Below, in pieces: positions 15,686 to 24,797 of a DNA stretch of 64,000 nucleotides. This stretch comes from Myxococcales bacterium. GTDB taxonomy: Bacteria; Myxococcota_A; Polyangia; Polyangiales; Houyiibacteriaceae. The translations under genes and the position numbers were made by a program. The notes under the pieces were generated by a model. The model was not told where the DNA came from. It saw nothing but the letters and a program-made list of their open reading frames with translations, and did no database searches. The stretch spans positions 1-64,000 of the forward strand of contig JAOTVB010000007.1 of NCBI GenBank assembly GCA_029863605.1, in the 5' to 3' direction. Every line of letters begins with the position of its first letter. The first letter of the stretch is position 1.

Positions 15686-16195
15686 TTAGAAGACGAAGCG
15701 CCCGGACCTCTCGTCCCAGTGGAAGCGGCTGCCGTACTGGCGCCGGATGTCGCGCTCGATGTCTCGCTTCTGCCGGTTGCGGACGCCGAGCATGATCCCG
15801 GTCGTGAGCACCCCGATCGAGCCGAGTCCTAAGAATGTCCCGCCGAGCGGCACCAAGACATCACCGGCATTGTTGCAGATCCAGTCGTCACGCCCGTCGA
15901 CGAATCGAGGCACGTTGCTGCATTGGGAGGCACCGACTCCCATGAGGATCGCGCCAACAGCAAATGCGGCGCTCGTCCCGATCAAGGCATTGCGGACGAC
16001 CCAGCTTCGTCTCTCGGCTTCTTCAAGATCGTAATCGGTGTAGCCGTAGTAGCGGCCTGGAGGAGTATAGACCACCGAAGCCTCGGGACCGGGTTGCGTT
16101 TGGATCTGGGGAGTCGTCTCCTGCGCAAAGGCTCGACCTCCAGGCAACACAACGCACAGCACCAGCAAACCTTTGATGAGGATATCCCACTGCAT
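15686..16195 (-). CDS. Small membrane protein with captured N-terminus
   Basis: A 169-aa protein. Residues 1-24 (MQWDILIKGLLVLCVVLPGG then RAFA) form a Sec signal peptide with a plausible AFA cleavage site before QETTPQ. The first twelve residues copy the amidohydrolase N-terminus (MQWDTLIKGALV), and the DNA upstream is also a copy of the amidohydrolase leader. Two further hydrophobic helices follow, one at about residues 67-92 (ALIGTSAAFAVGAILMGVGA) and one at about 110-137. The tail is basic and aromatic (RRQYGSRFHWDERSGRFVF). No family is recognised. It is probably an inner- or outer-membrane protein of small size. Confidence 0.7.
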   Translation of the reverse strand: MQWDILIKGLLVLCVVLPGGRAFAQETTPQIQTQPGPEASVVYTPPGRYYGYTDYDLEEAERRSWVVRNALIGTSAAFAVGAILMGVGASQCSNVPRFVDGRDDWICNNAGDVLVPLGGTFLGLGSIGVLTTGIMLGVRNRQKRDIERDIRRQYGSRFHWDERSGRFVF

Positions 16196-16438
16196 GACCG
16201 CCTGGATCTACATCAGTGCCGGTGTAAGTGCCAGTGGCAATGGCACTCTGCGTCAACCGGTGACCCGGGCCGGGCCGCCACCGATGGGGGCTTCGTCGGC
16301 CATGACCGGTACCGGAGCTGCCGAGACTTTTAGCCGGTTAGAATCGTCTTTTACGCCGAGGCTACCGCTGGCTCCGCCCCCCATAGGCATCGGCCCGGCC
16401 CAAGTCACCTACTCCTCGAGAACAGTGTCAGCGACAGT
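16161..16438. repeat. Direct repeat, copy B (start and leader of the 169-aa gene)
   Basis: This is the second copy of the segment at 15428-15680. It differs mainly by an extra stretch of about 25 bases (ggtgtaagtgccagtggcaa and flanks) placed close to the start codon, plus scattered changes. Beyond 16438 the two sequences lose similarity. The remaining bases to 16549, before the LysR gene end, hold nothing I can recognise. Confidence 0.85.
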
Positions 16439-16549
16439 TTCCGTCGTCAGTCCCCAAGTGAACCGGCCCACCTATGTAAGCCGAGCCGTCCGACACATGG
16501 CCGTGTCCCCTCACCGCCCGATTCACCCGAGTTGATCCGGTCTGAGCGC

Positions 16550-17467
16550 CTACACCGTTGTGAACGCTTGGCTCAGATAGTCGATCAACAAACGCACGCG
16601 TTCGGGGAGCTGGCGGGTCGAGTAGACCAGGTGCACCGGGGGCGCAGGGAGCGACCATTCAGGGAAGATTGGAAGGAGGCGCCCTGTCCTGGTGCCTTCG
16701 GCGATGTGGATCTCGGGCATGAGCCCGACGCCTTGACCCGCGGCGACGAGCTCGGCCATGGCGCCGTAGTCATCGACGGCGACGCGCCCGTTGACGGTGA
16801 GCTCGACGCTCTCGCGGTGCCCCCCGCTTCCCCGTTCGAGGCGGAGGACCTGGGTGCGTCCGCGGCCTCGGTAGAGGACGAAGGGGTAACGCTCGAGCTC
16901 GGCGATGTCGGTGCATTCAACGTTGGCCTCGGGGTGAGCCGCGAGCCTAAAGTCCGAGGGGAAGAGATTTCGCGCGATGAGGTTCGGCTCGGTGACCCGG
17001 CCGGCCCGAAGCGCGAGGTCCACGCCCTCCTGCACCAGATCGACGAAGCGATTGGTGAACACGAGATCGAGGGAGATGTCGGGGTAGCGCTCGAGGAAGG
17101 CGACGAAGTGCGGGATGAGAAGTAGGCGGCCGAGGTCGCCCGGGGCGGTGACCCGAATCGTGCCCCTCGGCTCGGTGGTGTTGAGCTCGATCGTGGCGAC
17201 GGCCGTGTTGAGGCTGTCGACCGCGTCGACCACCGACTCGTAGAAGCGAGAACCCTCCGAGGTGGCCGTCACACGGCGCGCATCGCGGTGGACCAGCTTG
17301 GTTCCCAGCTGCTCTTCGAGGCGCGCTAAACGGCGGCTGACGGTCGATTTTGGGACCTCTAGATGCCGCCCCGCCGCGGCCAAGCTGCGGCGCCGAATCA
17401 CCTCGACAAAGGTTGCAATATTGTCCTTATCTGCCTTCAATTCCACATCATCGTTGCTTTTTCGCAA
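16550..17467 (-). CDS. LysR-family transcriptional regulator
   Basis: A 305-aa protein of standard LysR length. The winged helix-turn-helix covers about residues 17-75 (FVEVIRRRSLAAAGRHLEVP, then STVSRRLARLEEQLGTKLVH). The effector-binding domain covers about residues 100-300 (GTIRVTAPGDLGRLLLIPHF). This subtype often controls a divergently transcribed neighbour. Here that neighbour is the pirin gene, 58 bases away, so control of pirin and perhaps the following reductase is likely. No clear T-N11-A operator is obvious in the 58 bases. The effector is unknown. Confidence 0.88.
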   Translation of the reverse strand: MRKSNDDVELKADKDNIATFVEVIRRRSLAAAGRHLEVPKSTVSRRLARLEEQLGTKLVHRDARRVTATSEGSRFYESVVDAVDSLNTAVATIELNTTEPRGTIRVTAPGDLGRLLLIPHFVAFLERYPDISLDLVFTNRFVDLVQEGVDLALRAGRVTEPNLIARNLFPSDFRLAAHPEANVECTDIAELERYPFVLYRGRGRTQVLRLERGSGGHRESVELTVNGRVAVDDYGAMAELVAAGQGVGLMPEIHIAEGTRTGRLLPIFPEWSLPAPPVHLVYSTRQLPERVRLLIDYLSQAFTTV

Positions 17468-17525
17468 CCTAATGTCAATAGACTGCAGCCTCCCGCGCGG
17501 CCGCCCGAGGACGTAGATTCATGCC

Positions 17526-18539
17526 ATGCCAAAGGAGACGACGAGACGCGGGGTGCTGGCCACATTGGGCGCCGCTGTGGCTGCCGTGGCGGGCTGGGGC
17601 TTTGCTCGAAAGTTCTTCGGCCGACCGACAGCGGAGGCAACCATGGAAACCAAAGCTTCACAGACCGGGACGACGCCGCGCGCGCTGAAAGGGGTGTTCG
17701 CACCTGGCCCGGAACACTGGGTCGGTGACGGCTTCTTCGTGAAGACGGTTTTCTGGCCTCAGATGGACGCACAAATGCTGAGTCCCTTCTTGCTCCTCGA
17801 TCATGCGGCGCGGCGTCACTTCGATCCGTCGCCGTGGCGCCGCGGGGTGGGCGAGCATCCGCACCGTGGCTTCGAGACGGTGACCTTCGCGTATGAAGGA
17901 GAGGTCGAGCATCGGGACTCGGCGGGCGGTGGCGGTCGGATCGGCCGCGGCGACGTGCAGTGGATGACGGCGGCGTCGGGGGTCGTCCACGAAGAGAAGC
18001 ACTCGCAGAAATTCTCCGAGGGCGGCGGCATCTTCGAAATGGTGCAGCTCTGGGTCAACCTACCCGCGTCGAAGAAGATGAGCGAGCCCCGATACCAGCC
18101 GCTCCTCGACAGGGAGTTCCCGCGAGTGGACTTGGGTCCGGCCGAGGCGCGACTGGTCGCCGGCGCGCTTCACGGGCAAACCGGGCCTGCTAAAACGCAC
18201 ACCCCGATCACCTTGTTCGATCTTCGGTTTCACGAGGATGGCATGACCGAGTTCACCCTTCCGACCGGGTGGACGACGCTGGTGTTTCCGCTCGAGGGCG
18301 ATGTGGCCGCAGGCCCTACCCGAGAGGTGATCCCGTCGCAGCACTTCGGTGCGTTCGATCGCGAGGATGATGGCGCCGTGCAGATTCACGCGAAGAAGGA
18401 CGCGCGCGTCCTGATGTTGGCCGGCGAGCCTTTGAACGAGCCGGTCGTCGCCTACGGGCCGTTCGTGATGAACACGCGGGAAGAAATCGTCGCGGCGTTC
18501 AAAGATTACCAGAGCGGCCAAATGGGCCGACTTCTGTGA
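17526..18539 (+). CDS. Pirin-family protein with a Tat-like N-terminus
   Basis: A 337-aa cupin protein. The first 24 residues read MPKETTRRGVLATLGAAVAA and then VAGW, a twin-arginine export-like sequence that most pirins lack. The pirin metal site is intact: His 111 and His 113 (GEHPHRGFETVTF), His 155 and Glu 157 (ASGVVHEE). An in-frame ATG at 17643 (Met 40) has GGAGG five bases upstream and would give a normal cytoplasmic pirin, so two products are possible. Bacterial pirins bind iron and some act as quercetinases or redox-linked modulators. The neighbouring LysR regulator and glutathionyl-hydroquinone reductase suggest quinone or aromatic stress handling. Confidence 0.88.
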   Translation: MPKETTRRGVLATLGAAVAAVAGWGFARKFFGRPTAEATMETKASQTGTTPRALKGVFAPGPEHWVGDGFFVKTVFWPQMDAQMLSPFLLLDHAARRHFDPSPWRRGVGEHPHRGFETVTFAYEGEVEHRDSAGGGGRIGRGDVQWMTAASGVVHEEKHSQKFSEGGGIFEMVQLWVNLPASKKMSEPRYQPLLDREFPRVDLGPAEARLVAGALHGQTGPAKTHTPITLFDLRFHEDGMTEFTLPTGWTTLVFPLEGDVAAGPTREVIPSQHFGAFDREDDGAVQIHAKKDARVLMLAGEPLNEPVVAYGPFVMNTREEIVAAFKDYQSGQMGRLL

Positions 18540-18558
18540 TGAGCGAAAGAGGAATGAC

Positions 18559-19560
18559 ATGGGAAAGTTAGTCGAAGGCGTGTGGCAAGACGTGTGGTAC
18601 GACACGAAAAGCACGGGCGGGAAGTTTGTTCGCGCGAACGCCAAGTTCCGAAACTGGATCACCCCGGACGGGAAGCACGCCCCGAGCGGCAAGGCCTTCA
18701 AGGCAGAAGCCGGCCGCTACCATCTGTACGTGTCCTACGCTTGCCCCTGGGCGCACCGAACCTTGATTTTCCGAAAGCTCAAGGGCCTCGAGGACATGAT
18801 CAGCGTGTCGGTCGTGAACCCCTTCATGGGCTCCGAGGGATGGACGTTCCACGAAGGCGACGGCGTCATTCCCGACCCCGTGATGAACGCGGAGTTTCTA
18901 CACCAGGTCTACACGAAGGCCGAGCCCAAGTTCTCGGGTCGAGTGACGGTGCCGGTCCTTTGGGACAAGAAGACCGAGACGATCGTCAGCAATGAATCGT
19001 CGGAGATCATTCGGATGTTCAACAGCGCCTTCGACCATCTCGGGGCCACTGTCGGCGACTTCTACCCGAAGGCCCTTCGCGCGGAAATCGACGAGGTCAA
19101 CGACCGCGTCTACCACACGGTCAACAACGGCGTGTACAAATGCGGCTTTGCGACCACGCAAGAGGCGTACGAAGAGGCCTTCGGCGAGCTCTTCGACACC
19201 CTCGACTGGCTCGAGGAGCGCTTGTCGAAGCAGCGCTATCTCGTGGGCGACCAGATCACGGAGGCCGACTGGCGTCTGTTCACGACGCTCCTCCGGTTCG
19301 ATCCCGTGTACTTCGGGCACTTCAAGACGAACCTCCGGCGAATCGTGGACTACCCGAGCCTCTGGGGCTTTACGCGTGAGCTCTATCAGGTGCCCGGGGT
19401 CAAAGACACGGTGAACATGCACCACATCAAGCATCACTACTACGGCAGTCACGAAAGCATCAACCCGAGCCGCATCGTGCCGCTTGGCCCCGTGATCGAC
19501 TACGACGAACTCCACGGGCGGGACACCAGCCTCGACCCGGCCGCCGACGCCGCTGAGTAG
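18559..19560 (+). CDS. yqjG: Glutathionyl-hydroquinone reductase (Xi-class GST)
   Basis: A 333-aa protein of the YqjG/PcpF/ECM4 family. The redox-active Cys is Cys 62 in YACPWAHRTLIF. The following thioredoxin fold and the C-terminal all-helical domain (KQRYLVGDQITEADWRLFTT) are complete. The C-terminal MHHIKHHYYGSHESINP segment is the usual family signature. The enzyme reduces glutathionyl-hydroquinones to hydroquinones using glutathione. The gene starts 19 bases after the pirin gene with an AAAGAGG ribosome site, so the two are probably cotranscribed. Confidence 0.92.
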   Translation: MGKLVEGVWQDVWYDTKSTGGKFVRANAKFRNWITPDGKHAPSGKAFKAEAGRYHLYVSYACPWAHRTLIFRKLKGLEDMISVSVVNPFMGSEGWTFHEGDGVIPDPVMNAEFLHQVYTKAEPKFSGRVTVPVLWDKKTETIVSNESSEIIRMFNSAFDHLGATVGDFYPKALRAEIDEVNDRVYHTVNNGVYKCGFATTQEAYEEAFGELFDTLDWLEERLSKQRYLVGDQITEADWRLFTTLLRFDPVYFGHFKTNLRRIVDYPSLWGFTRELYQVPGVKDTVNMHHIKHHYYGSHESINPSRIVPLGPVIDYDELHGRDTSLDPAADAAE

Positions 19561-19645
19561 CCCACCGCCTAAGCGTGATATTGGAGCGCCAGCGCTCGCC
19601 AGGTGGTGGAGATGGTGTATCCTCTGGCCGAAATCGAGGCGGATC

Positions 19646-20854
19646 ATGGACTTCCAACACTCGGAGCGCGCGCGCAAAGTCATGGAGCAGGTCGAGCGCT
19701 TCGTCCGCGAGCGCGTGGTTCCAAACGAGCAGACGTATTTCGATCAGCTCGTGCATACCGATGACTGGACCAAGTGGAAGATCCCTCCGATCGTCGAAGA
19801 GCTGAAGGCCGAGGCGAAGGGGCTCGGCCTCTGGAACCTCTTCCTTCCCGACGAGGAGTACGGCGCCGGCCTCGACAACCGCGACTATGCGCCGGTGGCC
19901 GAGCTCACCGGCCGGAGCTTCCTTGCACCCGAAGTATTCAACTGTAGCGCCCCCGACACAGGCAATGCCGAGGTATTGGTCAAGTACGGTTCCGACGCAC
20001 AGAAGAAGCGGTGGCTCGAGCCGCTCCTCGCAGGTGAGATTCGCTCGGCCTTCGCGATGACCGAGCCCGCGGTTGCCTCGAGCGACGCGACCAACATGCA
20101 AGCGACCTGCGAGGTCGTGGGCGATGAGATCGTGATCAACGGCCAGAAGTGGTGGACCAGCGGCGTGGGCGATCCGAGGACCGCGTTCTTGATTTTCATG
20201 GGCGTGACCGACCCGAACGCGGGGCGGCATGAACGCCACTCGATGGTGATCATCCCGCTCGACGCTCCCGGCGTGAAAGTCTTGCGGATGCTGCCGGTGT
20301 TTGGGCATCTCGATGAGCCCCACGGCCACGCCGAGATTCTTTTCGACAACGTGCGCGTGCCTCTCGATCACTTCATCGCGGGGCCCGGCCGGGGTTTCGA
20401 AATCGCGCAAGGGCGGCTCGGCCCTGGGCGCATCCACCATTGCATGCGGGCAATTGGAGCGGCTGAACGGGCACTCGAGCGGTTGTGCGGGCGAGCGATG
20501 CACCGAGTCGCCTTTGGCAAGCCGCTGGTGAATCTCGGCGCCAACCGCGACATCATTGCGGACTCACGCATGGCGATCGACCAGGCACGGCTCCTGACGC
20601 TCAAAGCCGCGTGGGGTCTCGACACGCTCGGCACATTCGGGGCCCTGGTCGACATCTCCGCCATCAAAGTCGTGGCCCCCAACGTGCTTCAAAGGGTGGC
20701 CGACGCCGCAATCCAGATGCACGGCGGCGAGGGCATTTCCGACCGGGAGCTGACCCGTCTTGCCGCCATGGCCCGCGCCCTTCGCATCGCCGACGGCCCG
20801 GACGAGGTCCACCGTGGGATGGTCGCAAGGCTAGAGCTCGAGAAGTACAAGTAG
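19646..20854 (+). CDS. Acyl-CoA dehydrogenase (ACAD10/11-like)
   Basis: A 402-aa FAD enzyme that oxidises an acyl-CoA to the 2-enoyl-CoA in the cytoplasm. The N-terminal helical domain is at about residues 1-130. The middle domain has the FAD/substrate motif [16 protein letters not shown]. The C-terminal domain ends with [11 protein letters not shown] and a [16 protein letters not shown] segment that carries the putative catalytic Glu. The region around the ACAD signature fits the subfamily related to ACAD10/11, which often acts on unusual or hydroxylated acyl chains. The chain length is not predictable. Its 3' end overlaps the convergent thrH gene by 24 bases. Confidence 0.9.
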   Translation: MDFQHSERARKVMEQVERFVRERVVPNEQTYFDQLVHTDDWTKWKIPPIVEELKAEAKGLGLWNLFLPDEEYGAGLDNRDYAPVAELTGRSFLAPEVFNCSAPDTGNAEVLVKYGSDAQKKRWLEPLLAGEIRSAFAMTEPAVASSDATNMQATCEVVGDEIVINGQKWWTSGVGDPRTAFLIFMGVTDPNAGRHERHSMVIIPLDAPGVKVLRMLPVFGHLDEPHGHAEILFDNVRVPLDHFIAGPGRGFEIAQGRLGPGRIHHCMRAIGAAERALERLCGRAMHRVAFGKPLVNLGANRDIIADSRMAIDQARLLTLKAAWGLDTLGTFGALVDISAIKVVAPNVLQRVADAAIQMHGGEGISDRELTRLAAMARALRIADGPDEVHRGMVARLELEKYK

Positions 20855-21430
20855 CTCGTCGTACACGTCGGTGCGCTTGAACTGCGGAAACTCTTCGGCA
20901 ACATTGTCGGGGCAACGGAACAAGACGCCCTTGTCGGCTTCCTTCAGCATGGTGGTGTCGTTGTAGCTGTCGCCCGCGGCGTGCACGCGAAATCCGATGT
21001 CCTTCAACGCGGCCACGGCCCTCCGCTTGCCGTCCGGAACGCGCAGCTCATAGCCGGTCACCCGATCGGCCTCGTCGACCAAGAGTTGATGACAGAACAG
21101 CGTCGGCTGCCCGAGCTGACGCATGAACGGCGCCGCGAATTGGTAAAAGGTGTCGCTCAGGATGATCACCTGGGTGCGGGCCCGAAGCGCGTCGAGGAAT
21201 TCTCGAGCGCCTGGCAAGGGCTCCATGGTGCCGATTACGTCCTGGATGTCGCCGAGCTTGAATCCGTGCTCATCGAGGATCTCGAGGCGTCCCTGCATCA
21301 GTTTGTCGTAGTCGGGCTCGTCGCGCGTCGTGCGGCGGAGCGCGTCGATCCCGGTTTTTTCGGCAAAGGCGATCCAGACCTCGGGGATGAGGACGCCTTC
21401 TAAGTCCAAACAAACGATGAGAGGGGCCAT
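20831..21430 (-). CDS. thrH: ThrH-type phosphoserine/homoserine phosphotransferase
   Basis: A 199-aa HAD-superfamily protein. The start at 21430 gives [20 protein letters not shown], the standard ThrH N-terminus with nucleophile Asp 9 and the family's DxE form (Glu 11). The frame continues upstream to 21817, but that part has no family similarity. Later motifs are ILSDTFYQF (Ser) and [13 protein letters not shown] (acidic motif). Related enzymes dephosphorylate phosphoserine and can transfer the phosphate to homoserine, linking serine and threonine synthesis. It is divergent from the acyl-CoA reductase gene. Confidence 0.9.
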   Translation of the reverse strand: MAPLIVCLDLEGVLIPEVWIAFAEKTGIDALRRTTRDEPDYDKLMQGRLEILDEHGFKLGDIQDVIGTMEPLPGAREFLDALRARTQVIILSDTFYQFAAPFMRQLGQPTLFCHQLLVDEADRVTGYELRVPDGKRRAVAALKDIGFRVHAAGDSYNDTTMLKEADKGVLFRCPDNVAEEFPQFKRTDVYDELLVLLEL

Positions 21431-21491
21431 GACAGGCGCTCGTCTACACGATTTTGGCGTCAGGGCAACTGTGCGAGCCTGTGCTGAGAGA

Positions 21492-21511
21492 ATTCCGGGA
21501 ATGCCGGGAAT
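21492..21511. promoter_or_regulatory. Near-palindromic element in divergent promoter region
   Basis: ATTCCGGGAATGCCGGGAAT is an imperfect palindrome. It also contains CCGGGAAT twice as a direct repeat. It lies in the 112 bases between the divergent thrH and acyl-CoA reductase genes, a plausible operator position. The protein that binds is unknown. Confidence 0.3.
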
Positions 21512-21542
21512 CCTGCAGGCGAAGACGGTGTATTCTTCCGCC

Positions 21543-23522
21543 ATGACGTCTCGAAAAGGCGCCTTCGTGACTGGCGGCACCGGCCTCATCGGCCACGCGG
21601 TGGTCGAGCGATTGCTCGAGCGCGGGGTGCCCGTGGTGTTGATGCTGCGAAGCGGCGCGGACGAACGACGTGCCGAGGCGCTCACCAAGCTCAACGAAGT
21701 GGCGCGAGTCCACGACACGTCGCTCAGCCATGTAAACGGAGACTTGACCGAAGCAAACCTCGGATTGTCAGACGAGGGAATGGCGGCGCTCTCGCAAGCC
21801 GCGCACTGTTTCCACATCGCCGCCCTTTACGATATCGAAGCGCCCGCCGATCTCACGGAACTTACCAACATCGAGGGGACGAAGAATCTTCTTTCAGCCC
21901 TTCGGAAGGCGAGCTTTCGAGGCCGTCTCCATCATGTGAGCTCGATCGCGGTAGCCGGGGACTATACGGGCACCTTCACCGAGTCGATGTTTGAAGAGGG
22001 CCAGAAGCTTCCCGATGCGTATCATCGGAGCAAGCTCGAGTCTGAAAAGCTCGTGCGCGAGTCCGGGCTCGACCACCGAGTCTACCGGCCGAGCTCGGTG
22101 GTGGGAGACTCGAAGACGGGCGAAATCGACCGCATAGACGGCATCTACTACGGCTTTGGCGCGATTCAGAAGCTCGCTGCCGCCCTTCCCTCCTGGGTGC
22201 GAGTGCCGGTCCCGCGGATCCGGGGCCGCTTCAATGTCGTGCCGGTCGACTATGTCGCCGACGCGATGGTGCACATTGCCTTATCGCCTGCCGAGGCGCG
22301 CGTATTCCACTTGATCGATCCGAAACCGCAACGATTCGTTCGAATGATGGCGACGCTGGTCAAGGTTGCCGGCGGGCCTCGACTCGGCCCCGCGATCGAT
22401 TTCTCGAGGATGCGCGGCGTGAAGCAGGCGGGTTCGATGGCCTCGATGTTGCCCAGTGTCCGAGAGCTTCGCACCGCGGTGATCAAAGACCTCGGGCTTC
22501 CGGCAAACGGCCTGTCATCGATGAATCTTCGTGTGAGATTCGACGATTCGAACACCCAAGCGGCGCTACGCGACACCGAGATCCGTTGTCCGCACCTCAA
22601 GACCTATGCCAAAACTCTCTACCGTTACTACGAAGACCATCTCGATCCGATGACGCAGCGTCCACTGCGTTATCGCAAGGCGCTCGCCGGCAAAGTGATG
22701 TTGGTGACCGGCTCGTCTCGTGGCATCGGGGCGTCCGCGGCGAGAATTGCGGCCGAAGCGGGCGCCAAGGTCCTCCTGGTGGCCCGGGACGAAAAAGCTC
22801 TGGAAGAGGTGGCCGAAGGGATCCGTGCCAACGGTGGCGAGGCTCATGTCTATCCGACGGACCTTTCGGATCTTCACGAGGTCGACGCGCTGGCCGAGTC
22901 CGTGCTGGCTTCCCATGGGGGCGTCGACATTCTGGTGCACAACGCCGCCCGTTCGATCCGTCGCCCCGCTACCGACGCGCTCGATCGGTTCCACGACTAC
23001 GAGCGCACCATGGCCTTGAACTACTTCTCGCCCGTGCGACTGACGTTGCGCTTGTTGCCGGCGCTTCGGGAACGAGCTGGCACGATTTCCCACGTGCTCA
23101 CCATGGGCGTTCTGGTCCCGGGGCCGTATTTCGGCGCGTATCTGGCGAGCAAATCTGCGCTCGACGCGTTTGGTGACTCGCTCGCCGCGGAGCTCCACCA
23201 CGAGGGGATTCACGTGTCATCGGTCTATTTGCCGCTAGTGAAAACGGAGATGGTGGCGCCGACAGAGGAGTTTGCCGGCCGAGTCGACGCGATGACACCC
23301 GACCAGGCGGCGATCATGATCCTCGACGGGATCGTCGACCGCAAACGTCGCGTCATGACGCCGCCAGGCCGGTTCTTTGCACTCTCGAATCGTCTGACAC
23401 CCATGGCCACGATCCGGGTTCTAAACTTGATCCGGCGCACTTTTCCGATCGGCGACACCCCGAGCGAGTTCCCGGCAGAAAAGGCGTTCATCACCAAAGC
23501 GATCGGCGGCAGCCCTATCTAG
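21543..23522 (+). CDS. Two-domain SDR, probable fatty acyl-CoA reductase (AcrA1/Acr1-like)
   Basis: This 659-aa protein starts at the ATG at 21543 ([20 protein letters not shown]). Residues about 5-370 form an extended SDR domain with the GGTGLIG nucleotide motif. Residues about 383-640 form a second, classical SDR domain with [20 protein letters not shown] and an active site reading [20 protein letters not shown]. That segment closely resembles the one in Acinetobacter Acr1 and mycobacterial AcrA1, both acyl-CoA reductases. The position 13 residues before the catalytic Tyr is Thr instead of Ser. A role in making fatty aldehydes or alcohols, and so perhaps wax esters, is inferred. It could also be a different two-domain oxidoreductase. 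Confidence 0.8.
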   Translation: MTSRKGAFVTGGTGLIGHAVVERLLERGVPVVLMLRSGADERRAEALTKLNEVARVHDTSLSHVNGDLTEANLGLSDEGMAALSQAAHCFHIAALYDIEAPADLTELTNIEGTKNLLSALRKASFRGRLHHVSSIAVAGDYTGTFTESMFEEGQKLPDAYHRSKLESEKLVRESGLDHRVYRPSSVVGDSKTGEIDRIDGIYYGFGAIQKLAAALPSWVRVPVPRIRGRFNVVPVDYVADAMVHIALSPAEARVFHLIDPKPQRFVRMMATLVKVAGGPRLGPAIDFSRMRGVKQAGSMASMLPSVRELRTAVIKDLGLPANGLSSMNLRVRFDDSNTQAALRDTEIRCPHLKTYAKTLYRYYEDHLDPMTQRPLRYRKALAGKVMLVTGSSRGIGASAARIAAEAGAKVLLVARDEKALEEVAEGIRANGGEAHVYPTDLSDLHEVDALAESVLASHGGVDILVHNAARSIRRPATDALDRFHDYERTMALNYFSPVRLTLRLLPALRERAGTISHVLTMGVLVPGPYFGAYLASKSALDAFGDSLAAELHHEGIHVSSVYLPLVKTEMVAPTEEFAGRVDAMTPDQAAIMILDGIVDRKRRVMTPPGRFFALSNRLTPMATIRVLNLIRRTFPIGDTPSEFPAEKAFITKAIGGSPI

Positions 23523-23614
23523 GCGATAGCGTGGGGGCGGTGGGGCGGGACAAACTGACGGGCCGCAGGCCCGACCGGGATCAACCACGGGGCCGTTACG
23601 GGGAGCTAGGGCAA

Positions 23615-24685
23615 TCAAGGCTCTCGAAACAGCCCGTCGCCGAAGCTCTGGCTGACCGGGACGCACCACACGCTGATCCCGTCGAGCTCGTCGAGGCTGC
23701 GGCCTTCGGGAAGCTGCGCGTAGACCGTTTCCGAGCCGTCGTAACCCTCGGGTCGCCGAAGGTCCTCCTCGCTCATCGAAAACCCAGCCGCGTAGTTGCC
23801 GCCGAGGCCGCTGTAGAACCGCACATCGATGCCAGCGCCATCGAACACGAAGTCATCGAGACGAATCGTGCAGTCGTCGACGATCACCGCGGTGCCAGAG
23901 ACCTGATGGGCAAAGGTGCTCAGCTCCGCGACCTGCCCGATCTTGGGATGGGTTGATTCGCACTCCCGCAGCATTCCCATGCCCCCTCCGCCGCCCGCGC
24001 CACCGTCGTTCGCAAGGACGAAGGCCACGAGGTCGAGCAGCTCTTGGTCGCTCAGTCGGTCCTCGGCCCAAAACGGCATCACACCGCCGGTGAGATCGAC
24101 GTACACACTACTGTCGGTCGCGCCACTCGTTCGCACACGACGCGCTATCGTCTCCGCATCGAGCAACTGGCCTCGAAGGGCGAGCGCTCGCTCGGTTCCA
24201 GTCGCATCGACGCCATGACAGACGACGCAGGCCTGGTTGAAGAGGTCTTGGCCCGCCATCTCGTCTCCGCCTGTGAGAGACGACGGGGGCGGGACGATGG
24301 CGTAGCTCAACGCGGGCGCCACGGAACCCCCCGCAACCCCGCTCAAGTACTCGGACAACGCGATCCACCGGGTGTCATCCGCGGCGAAGGGTGGCGCGAC
24401 CATCCATTCCACACGGCAGGTATTGACGGCATCGAGAAGCTCGGTCAGCTGTCCGTTCTTGTACGAGGGGCGATTGGCGGCATCGCCGATCGGATGGCCC
24501 GGACGCCGAAACCCGTCGGCGGCGGGCTCCTCGAGGGCGTGGCACGTGGCGCAAGCGAACGTATTTCCATCGGTGTGACGCTGAAGGTAGAGTGCCTCCC
24601 CAGATGGCTCTCCGGGGCTCGAATCGCCGCAGCCGACGACCCCTGTTCCAGCCAATACAACGAGGAATAAAGAAAAGCGTGTCAT
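23615..24685 (-). CDS. Dihaem cytochrome c lipoprotein with DM13 domain
   Basis: A 356-aa protein. The start at 24685 gives MTRFSLFLVVLAGTGVVGC, a lipoprotein signal. Two c-type haem motifs are present, CATCH (Cys 45-His 49) and CVVCH (Cys 153-His 157), with later Met residues as candidate sixth ligands (GGVMPFW). A Gly-rich linker then leads to a C-terminal domain of about 110 residues. Its TFAHQVSGTAVIVDDCTIRL, VRFYSGLG and LDELDGISVWC match the DM13 (electron-transfer, DOMON-associated) type. The protein is probably periplasmic and carries electrons. No oxidase gene is adjacent, so its partner is unknown. It is divergent from the acyl-CoA dehydrogenase gene at 24798. Confidence 0.88.
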   Translation of the reverse strand: MTRFSLFLVVLAGTGVVGCGDSSPGEPSGEALYLQRHTDGNTFACATCHALEEPAADGFRRPGHPIGDAANRPSYKNGQLTELLDAVNTCRVEWMVAPPFAADDTRWIALSEYLSGVAGGSVAPALSYAIVPPPSSLTGGDEMAGQDLFNQACVVCHGVDATGTERALALRGQLLDAETIARRVRTSGATDSSVYVDLTGGVMPFWAEDRLSDQELLDLVAFVLANDGGAGGGGGMGMLRECESTHPKIGQVAELSTFAHQVSGTAVIVDDCTIRLDDFVFDGAGIDVRFYSGLGGNYAAGFSMSEEDLRRPEGYDGSETVYAQLPEGRSLDELDGISVWCVPVSQSFGDGLFREP

Positions 24686-24729
24686 GTAATCGATGTCCAA
24701 TCGTCTCGCGCTCCCGGGCATACGCTCGA

Positions 24730-24748
24730 CGCGAAGGAACGTTTCGCG
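24730..24748. promoter_or_regulatory. Inverted repeat in divergent promoter region
   Basis: CGCGAA-GGAACGT-TTCGCG forms a perfect six-base inverted repeat. It lies in the 112 bases between the divergent cytochrome and acyl-CoA dehydrogenase genes, so it could be an operator. Confidence 0.25.
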
Positions 24749-24797
24749 CCAGGGTGTGCCGCGCGCGGAATCGGGCTAACTTAGTGACGAAACAAAC

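Noticed and set aside
15352..15795. Plus-strand frame through the leader repeat, with a similar frame in the second copy
   Set aside because: The similarity comes from the DNA repeat itself. The frames start and end at different points and share no protein features, so coding is unlikely.
19584..19597. GAGCGC-CA-GCGCTC palindrome between the reductase and acyl-CoA dehydrogenase genes
   Set aside because: The loop is only two bases, no T-tract follows, and short GC palindromes are frequent by chance in this DNA.
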